Shown here: positions 1 through 6,462 of the stretch, in pieces
How the letters are laid out: the number at the start of each line of letters is the position of its first letter
How positions within the stretch are numbered: position 1 is the stretch's first letter
Assembly (NCBI GenBank): GCA_946480485.1
Contig: CAMLJW010000285.1
Location: 1 to 6,987, forward strand
Length of the DNA stretch: 6,987 nt
From: an uncultured Streptomyces sp.
GTDB taxonomy: Bacteria > Actinomycetota > Actinomycetes > Streptomycetales > Streptomycetaceae
Direction: 5' to 3'
Program-made: the position numbers and the translations under genes
Notes under the pieces: model-generated
Told to the model about the DNA's origin: nothing
The model's input: the letters and a program-made list of their open reading frames with translations, nothing else
Database searches by the model: none

Positions 1-190
1 AGTCCATGAACGACACCGGACCCAGGTCCAGTACCAGGTCGGGACACGGGCCGGCGGTCAGTGCATCCAGGCGCGCCGCCAGACTCGGTGCCGTGAGCAG
101 GTCGATCTCGCCACGCACTGTCACAACGGTGGTGCCGCCGACCGTGTGCTCCGTGGGATGCGGAGTGGACCCGATGGAAGTGTCGGACAT
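1..190 (-). CDS. STAS-domain anti-sigma factor antagonist (N-terminal part, runs off the window)
   Basis: Reading leftward from the ATG at 190 gives 63 codons that stay open to the window edge. The segment VVTVRGEIDLLTAPSLAARL followed by LVLDLGPVSFMD is the classic first half of a STAS domain of the SpoIIAA/RsbV type. The next codon begins with T, which fits the phosphorylatable Ser (usual motif F-x-D-S-x-G-L) lying just outside the window. Such proteins bind an anti-sigma kinase when unphosphorylated and so free a stress sigma factor; the kinase inactivates them by phosphorylating that Ser. The usual family length is about 100-130 residues, so roughly half is missing. The ribosome-binding site is weak (GAAG at 196-193) and lies within a small hairpin. 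The gene has the same orientation as ppdK-osmC but is separated by a 215-base gap with its own palindromes, so an independent promoter is likely. The domain is clear; the particular sigma partner is unknown. Confidence 0.88.
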   Translation of the reverse strand, partial: MSDTSIGSTPHPTEHTVGGTTVVTVRGEIDLLTAPSLAARLDALTAGPCPDLVLDLGPVSFMD

Positions 191-225
191 GGCTTCAGCA
201 AAGCCGGGCGAATGGGGCGTGCGAT

Positions 226-241
226 AGGGCCGACCGGCCCT
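226..241. promoter_or_regulatory. DevR/OsdR-like palindrome A upstream of the STAS gene
   Basis: This is a perfect inverted repeat: AGGGCCG and CGGCCCT around a 2-base centre AC. The inner 14-mer GGGCCGACCGGCCC (227-240) fits GGGnC-N4-GnCCC, the layout of the mycobacterial DevR/DosR box (GGGAC-N4-GTCCC), with C/G in place of A/T at the variable pair. Its edge lies 36 bases before the STAS start codon. Binding by a DevR-type regulator is inference; the symmetry is seen directly. Confidence 0.5.
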
Positions 242-296
242 GTTGCCCGGGTCCGGTGGTGCCTTCGTCAGTGCGGTTGCGGATCGGCCGTCGGAA

Positions 297-320
297 AGGA
301 CTCCTGTCCGGTCGTCGGAC
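297..320. promoter_or_regulatory. DevR/OsdR-like palindrome B with an overlapping inverted repeat
   Basis: The core GGAC-TCCT-GTCC (298-309) matches the eight central conserved bases of a DevR box; the outermost bases (A297, G310) deviate. It overlaps a second inverted repeat, GTCCG-GTCGT-CGGAC (306-320), so the same GTCC half-site could pair with either partner. Its centre is 25 bases from that of palindrome C, close to what tandem DevR-type sites would need to lie on similar faces of the helix. The assignment to a regulator is inferred. Confidence 0.4.
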
Positions 321-321
321 G

Positions 322-335
322 GGGCCGACCGGCCC
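322..335. promoter_or_regulatory. DevR/OsdR-like palindrome C, identical 14-mer to palindrome A
   Basis: GGGCCGACCGGCCC occurs here exactly as at 227-240, 95 bases away. It lies downstream of the OsmC stop codon and upstream of the STAS gene, both on the minus strand, so it most likely serves the STAS promoter. The exact repetition in non-coding DNA, including the central GACC, argues for a protein-binding site rather than chance GC-rich symmetry. Confidence 0.48.
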
Positions 336-405
336 ATGCGCCTTCCGGCAGACCGCGACAAGCTGGGTGTGCGGTGCAATCCCGGCATAGTGCCCACGCG
401 GGGCT

Positions 406-846
406 TCACGCCTCCAGGTCGATGGTGATCTCCGGCGGCTGGTGCAGCGTGTTGTGGACCGTGCAGTGGGACGCGACGGCCAGCAGGGCCGCGTGGCGCT
501 GGGCAGAGAGGGCGGGCGGCGGGACGACGGTGACGTGGACGGATGCGACGCGGGCCGGCCGGTCGGGAGCCATGGTGAACTCCGTACGAACCCGCAGGCC
601 CGAGCGGTGCAGGCCGTGGCGGTGCAGATAGCGGCCCGCGTAGAAGGCGACGCAGGTGGCCAGCGACGCGGCGAACAACTCCGTGGGCGTGGGTGCGGTG
701 TCCCTGCCGCCCGCGTCCGTGGGCTGATCGACCATCAGCTGGTGACCACGGACGTCCACGGTGTACGCGTCCCCTTCGACATGGGCGACGTCCAGCGTGT
801 GCACGTCCGGTGCCTTCGGTTGCTGTTGCATGCTCGCCTCTGTCAT
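406..846 (-). CDS. OsmC/Ohr family peroxide-reducing protein
   Basis: This 146-residue protein has the OsmC fold signature. The two catalytic cysteines are seen at C65 (SLATCVAFYAGRYL) and C128 (AVASHCTVHNTL), with the conserved Glu in PTELFAASLATC at E56. Family members use the cysteine pair to reduce organic hydroperoxides and hydrogen peroxide in the cytoplasm, with lipoyl or thiol reductants. The length matches the family (about 135-150). The start at 846 is preferred over an in-frame ATG at 831 because GAGGTGA (859-853) sits 6 bases upstream. That Shine-Dalgarno contains the ppdK stop codon, so the gene is the second cistron of a ppdK-led operon and probably translationally coupled. It cannot be told from sequence alone whether it is closer to OsmC, Ohr or the broader redox-protein group; the non-specific OsmC-like subgroup seems likeliest. 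Confidence 0.93.
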   Translation of the reverse strand: MTEASMQQQPKAPDVHTLDVAHVEGDAYTVDVRGHQLMVDQPTDAGGRDTAPTPTELFAASLATCVAFYAGRYLHRHGLHRSGLRVRTEFTMAPDRPARVASVHVTVVPPPALSAQRHAALLAVASHCTVHNTLHQPPEITIDLEA

Positions 847-852
847 GGGGAG

Positions 853-3540
<2,688 letters not shown>

Positions 3541-3583
3541 GACACCGCGCTCCTCGGCTCCGCAGCTCTCTACGGCAGCTGTG

Positions 3584-3597
3584 TGGACTTTCGTCCC
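3584..3597. promoter_or_regulatory. DevR/OsdR-like palindrome D (ppdK side)
   Basis: TGGACTTTCGTCCC matches GGGAC-N4-GTCCC at every defined position except the first base. Read on the minus strand it is GGGAC-GAAA-GTCCA, the closest match in the window to the mycobacterial DevR box, including an A-rich centre. Its centre is 23 bases from that of palindrome E. Regulator binding is inferred from the motif. Confidence 0.5.
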
Positions 3598-3606
3598 TTC
3601 CAGGGT

Positions 3607-3620
3607 CGGACGGTCGTCCC
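3607..3620. promoter_or_regulatory. DevR/OsdR-like palindrome E (ppdK side)
   Basis: CGGACGGTCGTCCC matches GGGAC-N4-GTCCC except at the first base. It lies about two helical turns from palindrome D, so a dimeric regulator could bind both cooperatively. Confidence 0.45.
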
Positions 3621-3653
3621 GGTGAGGGCAGGTGCCACCCGACCCTCCCGGTG

Positions 3654-3667
3654 GGGCCGCTCGGCCC
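3654..3667. promoter_or_regulatory. DevR/OsdR-like palindrome F (hsp20 side)
   Basis: GGGCCGCTCGGCCC is a perfect 6-bp inverted repeat around CT and differs from the 14-mer at 227-240 and 322-335 only in the central two bases. It ends 54 bases before the hsp20 start codon, a plausible position for an activator site of that gene. Confidence 0.5.
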
Positions 3668-3721
3668 AAGCGCGCACAGTGCCCGGTGGAAGACGCTGTC
3701 ATTGGAGAAGAGGTGAACGAA

Positions 3722-4141
3722 ATGACCAGCACGATCGAGCGGCCCCCCAGCCTGCCAGTGCTGTCCGCCCCGACCGACTGGGCGGAGGCAAGTTTCCCCG
3801 TGATGGACACCGTTCCGGAAACGCACGGCATCCATGTGGAAGAGCGCCTGAACGACGCGACGTATGTGCTGCTGGCCGAGCTTCCGGGAGTTGACGCCGA
3901 GGACATCGAGATCACCATCATGGGAGGCATCCTGAGCCTGCGCGCCCAGCGCAGCGTGGTGACCACCGAGAAGCAGATCGTCTACGGCCACTACACTCCG
4001 CTGCCGACCGGGGCGAAGGGCGACGAGGCTACGGCGGAGTACCGGCATGGTGTCCTGACCATCACGATGCCGGTGCTGGAGACGGGGCCCGGCACCCGAG
4101 TCGCCCCGGCGCGGGAGCCTCTGAGCGTGACAGTGCCCTGA
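3722..4141 (+). CDS. Small heat-shock protein (Hsp20/alpha-crystallin family, HspX/Acr-like)
   Basis: This 139-residue protein is an ATP-independent holdase-type chaperone of the cytoplasm. The alpha-crystallin domain spans about 36-118, shown by YVLLAELPGVDAEDIEI (48-64) and the signature YRHGVLTITMP (107-117, the family's A-x-x-x-n-GvL). The C-terminal tail PLSVTVP offers the I/V-x-I/V oligomerisation motif. Spacing and wording resemble mycobacterial HspX (AELPGVD, AYG...LP, Y-x-x-GILTV). Compared with HspX as I remember it, the segment after YG is about three residues shorter (YGHYTPLP) and lacks the usual F-x-R arginine. The ATG at 3722 has GAGGTG 6 bases upstream (3710-3715). An in-frame GTG at 3713 preceded by GGAGAAG is a possible alternative that adds three residues. 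An earlier ATG at 3632 is unlikely because the added residues look non-coding and cover palindrome F. It is transcribed divergently from ppdK through a shared, palindrome-rich region. Confidence 0.93.
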   Translation: MTSTIERPPSLPVLSAPTDWAEASFPVMDTVPETHGIHVEERLNDATYVLLAELPGVDAEDIEITIMGGILSLRAQRSVVTTEKQIVYGHYTPLPTGAKGDEATAEYRHGVLTITMPVLETGPGTRVAPAREPLSVTVP

Positions 4142-4251
4142 GTCGCACATGAATGCTCCCTCGTGTGTCCAGGAGCTGCTGGTGCATCGGAGGGAACGGC
4201 ATTTGAACAGCTGCGTCCACCGAGCGGCTCATGCCCGGAATGTGGCTTTGC

Positions 4252-4290
4252 GCCCGCCCGCGACGGCCCGCTGGCCGGTCGTGGGTGGGC
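4252..4290 (+). terminator. Strong 17-bp hairpin between hsp20 and usp1, probable factor-independent-type terminator
   Basis: Left arm 4252-4268 pairs with right arm 4273-4290 around the 4-base loop CGCT: 15 Watson-Crick pairs, two G-T pairs (4260/4282, 4256/4286) and one bulged G (4278). The wobble pairs favour the plus-strand RNA over the minus. There is no T-run after it, as is common for streptomycete terminators. It lies 110 bases past the hsp20 stop and 113 bases before usp1. The apex GGCC-CGCT-GGCC also has the spacing of the DevR-like palindromes, so a DNA-binding role is an alternative. Confidence 0.5.
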
Positions 4291-4327
4291 CTGACTGCGG
4301 GGCCGTCCCTGGCAGCGACCGAACAGC

Positions 4328-4353
4328 GTTTCGCGACCGGCTGTTGCGGGTGT
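4328..4353 (+). promoter_or_regulatory. Possible SigB-type stress promoter for usp1
   Basis: GTTT (4328-4331), a 16-base spacer and GGGTGT (4348-4353) fit the streptomycete SigB-group consensus GNNT-N14-16-GGGTAC/T with one mismatch in the -10. Transcription would start near 4360, giving a leader of roughly 45 bases. A 6-bp inverted repeat AACAGC/GCTGTT (4322-4327 and 4340-4345) overlaps the -35 and the spacer. Seen by eye only, in a short GC-rich stretch, so chance is possible. Confidence 0.3.
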
Positions 4354-4403
4354 GACGGTGAGAGTGAACCTGGAAACGGCCCGACAGCGAGGCGGTGGGA
4401 ACG

Positions 4404-5285
4404 ATGAGGCTGGAACTGCCCCTGGTCGTGGGCGTGGACGGATCGGACGGTTGCCTGGTGGCTCTCGACTGGGCGGTGGATGAAGCCGGCCGGCACAGCC
4501 TTCCGCTGCGGCTGGTATACGCCTCCCTCTGGGAGCGTTATGAGGGCATCACCCCGTCGGTCAGTTCGGAACGCCCGTCGGAGCAGGTGATGGCGGACCA
4601 CATCGTCGCCTCCGCGGCGGAGCGCGCCCGGCGGCGCAACTCCGACCTGAAGGTGTCCACCGACGTCCTCCAGGCCGAAGCGGCGGACGCGCTCCTGCGG
4701 GAGAGCAACAACGCCTCCGCCCTGGTCACCGGGTCGCGGGGCCGTGGCGAGCTGAAGGGACTGCTGCTCGGTTCCGTCGGTCTTGCCGTGGCGGCCCGCG
4801 CGCACTGTCCGGTGATCGTGGTGCGTGGCGACAAGGCCGGCTTGGCCGGTACCCATGAGCGGATCCTCCTCGGTGCCGGGGACGCGGCTGCCAGCGGGGA
4901 GGCGGCGCGGTTCGCCTCCCGTGAGGCCGAGGTGCGTGGGTGCATCCTCGACGTCGTCCGGGCCTGGCGCTGCCCCGCGCATGAGACCGCCGATGTGGCC
5001 GCGCTCGCCGAGACTCCCGCCCGGTACCACGAGGAGCGGGCCCGCGCCCAGCTGGACGAGCTGCTCCGCGACGCGGTCGCCGATCACCCAGCCGTGCGGG
5101 TGCGCCGTACGACGGTGGAGGGGCCAGCCCGCAAGGTGCTGGTGGACCGTTCGGCTGCGGCCGACCTCGTGATCGTCGGAGCGCGGCGGCGGCAGGGCCA
5201 CTTCGGGCTCCAGCTCGGCCGGGTGGCCCACACACTCCTGCACCACGCCCAGTGCCCTGTTGCGGTCGTGCCGCAGCACGTATGA
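4404..5285 (+). CDS. Tandem-domain universal stress protein (usp1)
   Basis: This 293-residue protein carries two Usp domains, about 6-141 and 153-290; the usual length for streptomycete tandem Usps is 280-300. Domain 1 begins VVGVDGSDG (8-16) and has the complete ATP motif G-x2-G-x9-G-S (G110, G113, G123, S124) followed by HCPVIVVRG. Domain 2 is degenerate: in VIVGARRRQGHFGLQLGRV the second Gly is R262 and the final Ser is R273, so nucleotide binding there is doubtful while the CPVAVVP strand remains. Tandem Usps are soluble cytoplasmic proteins thought to sense or store ATP under starvation and hypoxia; the partners of this one are unknown. The ATG at 4404 is preferred, since the Usp fold then starts six residues in. 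A GTG at 4395 in the same frame would add three residues but has its GAGG only two bases away. Spacing from GAGGCGGTGGGA to the ATG is not ideal, so the start is less sure than the gene. Confidence 0.95.
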   Translation: MRLELPLVVGVDGSDGCLVALDWAVDEAGRHSLPLRLVYASLWERYEGITPSVSSERPSEQVMADHIVASAAERARRRNSDLKVSTDVLQAEAADALLRESNNASALVTGSRGRGELKGLLLGSVGLAVAARAHCPVIVVRGDKAGLAGTHERILLGAGDAAASGEAARFASREAEVRGCILDVVRAWRCPAHETADVAALAETPARYHEERARAQLDELLRDAVADHPAVRVRRTTVEGPARKVLVDRSAAADLVIVGARRRQGHFGLQLGRVAHTLLHHAQCPVAVVPQHV

Positions 5286-5290
5286 GTACT

Positions 5291-5307
5291 GCGGCGTCGG
5301 TAGCCGC
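5291..5307. terminator. Small hairpin between convergent Usp genes, possible bidirectional terminator
   Basis: GCGGC (5291-5295) and GCCGC (5303-5307) can pair around a 7-base loop, six bases after the usp1 stop. The 50-base gap lies between two genes that end towards each other, where a shared terminator is expected. The stem is only 5 bp and has no T-run, so the call rests mainly on position. Confidence 0.3.
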
Positions 5308-5335
5308 GCAGGCGTCGCTCACGGGTCATGGCCCC

Positions 5336-6223
5336 TCAGCTCTCCCGCTCTGCGCCACGTACTACGGTGACGGGGCAGTACGCGTGGTGTAGCAGTGCCT
5401 GGCTGACCGAGCCGAGCAGCAGTCCCGTGAAGCCGCCGCGGCCGCGGGCACCGGCCACGACCAGCTGTGCTTCGCGGCTGGCCTCGATCAGGGCCGGGCG
5501 GACCCGGGAGCGGACCAAGCGCCGCTGCACGGTGACACCGGGATGGCGTTCCTGCCATGGAGACAGCGTGTCGTCCAGCAACCGCTGCTCCTCCTCGCGG
5601 AGCCGCTCGATGTCCACCACCACGTTCAGAGGATCACCAGGACCCTCGTAGGCCCGCTCACTCCAGGTGTTCCACACGTGCAGGGCCAGCAGGTCCACGC
5701 CGCGCAAAGACGCCTCGGCGAAGGCGAACGCGACGGCTTTCTCGCCCGCCGGTGAGCCGTCGACCGCCAGCAGCACGGGACCGCTGGGGTCCGGTCGGCC
5801 GCGCACCACCAGCACCGGGCAATGGCCGTGCGCGGCCAGGTGCACGGCGGTGGAGCCCAGCAGAAGGCTCCCGAACGCGCCCAGTCCGCGGCTGCCGACC
5901 ACGACGAGCCCTGCGGTACGCGACTCGATCTCCAGCACCATCAGTGGCTCGCCGACGGTGACCTCTCGCGTTGTTTCCACGTGTGGCGCTGCTCCGCGGG
6001 CCCGCTGCTCGGCCTCGATCATTGTGCCGTCCACCAGCTCACGCACCCCCGCCGCAGCCGGATTCCACGGAGGTCCGCCGGGCGGCACGTGTATCGACGG
6101 CCACCCGAAGGCGTGTACGAGCCGCAGGGCCACGCCGCGCAGGTCGGCCTCGCGTGCCGCGACCTCTACCGCGTGCAGACTCGATGGAGAGCCATCCACT
6201 CCCACGACGACCGGATTCGCCAC
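5336..6223 (-). CDS. Tandem-domain universal stress protein (usp2)
   Basis: This 295-residue protein has two Usp domains (about 4-142 and 148-290). Both are intact in the nucleotide-binding motif. Domain 1 opens VVVGVDGSPSS and carries G110-x2-G113-x9-G123-S124 (VVGSRGLGAF...LLGST). Domain 2 opens VLLAVDGSPAGE and carries G258-x2-G261-x9-G271-S272 (AGARGRGGFTGLLLGSV). Each ends in the usual CPV-x-VVRG strand. ATP binding at both sites is therefore expected, unlike usp1. The start is GTG at 6223, with a strong AAGGAG (6237-6232) 8 bases upstream; no better ATG is available. The gene converges on usp1 with a 50-base gap and diverges from the third Usp gene. Its leader contains a 10-bp inverted repeat at 6247-6278. 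The function beyond stress-induced ATP binding cannot be read from the sequence. Confidence 0.96.
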   Translation of the reverse strand: MANPVVVGVDGSPSSLHAVEVAAREADLRGVALRLVHAFGWPSIHVPPGGPPWNPAAAGVRELVDGTMIEAEQRARGAAPHVETTREVTVGEPLMVLEIESRTAGLVVVGSRGLGAFGSLLLGSTAVHLAAHGHCPVLVVRGRPDPSGPVLLAVDGSPAGEKAVAFAFAEASLRGVDLLALHVWNTWSERAYEGPGDPLNVVVDIERLREEEQRLLDDTLSPWQERHPGVTVQRRLVRSRVRPALIEASREAQLVVAGARGRGGFTGLLLGSVSQALLHHAYCPVTVVRGAERES

Positions 6224-6246
6224 GACAAACTCTCCTTCTCACCTGG

Positions 6247-6278
6247 CGGCCGACCCTGACCGCCGCAGGGGTCGGCCG
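6247..6278. repeat. 10-bp perfect inverted repeat in the usp2 leader
   Basis: CGGCCGACCC (6247-6256) and GGGTCGGCCG (6269-6278) are exact reverse complements around a 12-base spacer. The repeat begins 24 bases before the usp2 start codon, just ahead of its Shine-Dalgarno. It could be an operator or an RNA stem in the leader. Each arm contains GGCCGACC, a run also present in the 14-mer at 227-240 and 322-335. Confidence 0.55.
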
Positions 6279-6360
6279 GCACGGGTGTACCGTCGCCCTC
6301 CTTCCAGCCTTCACCAGCCTGCGACACGCCGCATCGTGCGGTGGAAAGAAACGAGCCGCG

Positions 6361-6391
6361 CGCCACGCGCCCGCGAAGCCGTGGCGTGGCG
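6361..6391. repeat. 8-bp perfect inverted repeat upstream of the third Usp gene
   Basis: CGCCACGC (6361-6368) and GCGTGGCG (6384-6391) are exact reverse complements around 15 bases. A second copy of the right half-site, CGTGGC (6380-6385), overlaps it and could pair with GCCACG instead. It lies 71 bases before the start codon at 6463, a reasonable operator position. No regulator is implied by the sequence. Confidence 0.4.
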
Positions 6392-6462
6392 GCACCGGGC
6401 GGCCGGGGTGAGGCTGGAAGAACAGTGAACGGACGGGCGGTGCGGAGACCCCTGGAGGTGCC

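Larger units (their letters stand above)
3541..3721. promoter_or_regulatory. Divergent ppdK / hsp20 promoter region
   Basis: This 181-base gap lies between two start codons facing away from each other, so it must serve both. It contains three DevR-like palindromes (listed separately) and an 8-bp inverted repeat AGGGTCGG (3602-3609) / CCGACCCT (3639-3646). On the minus strand TAGAGA (3572-3567) is a possible -10 for ppdK, which would place palindrome D over the -35 zone. No convincing -10 was found for hsp20. The Shine-Dalgarno of ppdK is at 3550-3555 and that of hsp20 at 3710-3715. Confidence 0.55.
6224..6462. promoter_or_regulatory. Divergent leader region between usp2 and the third Usp gene
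   Basis: This 239-base gap separates two start codons facing away from each other. It holds two strong inverted repeats (6247-6278 and 6361-6391, listed separately) and a small one, CCGCA-TCG-TGCGG (6329-6341). I found no GGnC-N4-GnCC palindrome here, in contrast to the other two regulatory gaps. No clear -10/-35 pair was recognised on either strand. The Shine-Dalgarno sequences are CTCCTT on the plus strand at 6232-6237 (AAGGAG for usp2) and GGAGG at 6454-6458 for the third Usp gene. Confidence 0.5.

Noticed and set aside
6..227. A 73-codon plus-strand frame at the left edge
   Set aside because: The minus strand here encodes an obvious STAS domain; the plus frame is Ser/Arg/Val-rich without motif or ribosome-binding site.
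392..404. GCCC/GGGC mini-hairpin right after the OsmC stop as a terminator
   Set aside because: A 4-bp stem with no T-run is expected by chance at this GC content; kept only as a note.
3632..3721. An upstream ATG adding 30 residues to Hsp20
   Set aside because: The added residues look like translated promoter DNA and include palindrome F. The ATG at 3722 has GAGGTG at a good distance.
3541..3966. A 142-residue N-terminal extension of ppdK in the same frame
   Set aside because: It has no PPDK similarity, lies opposite the real hsp20 gene, and the ATG at 3540 has a good Shine-Dalgarno and gives the family's normal N-terminus.
4149..4355. A 68-codon plus-strand frame between hsp20 and usp1
   Set aside because: It has no Shine-Dalgarno next to its ATG, no recognisable motif, and runs through the long hairpin at 4252-4290.
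4062..5279. A 405-codon frame on the minus strand covering usp1
   Set aside because: It is a shadow of usp1, which shows clear Usp motifs on the plus strand; the minus frame has no recognisable domain.
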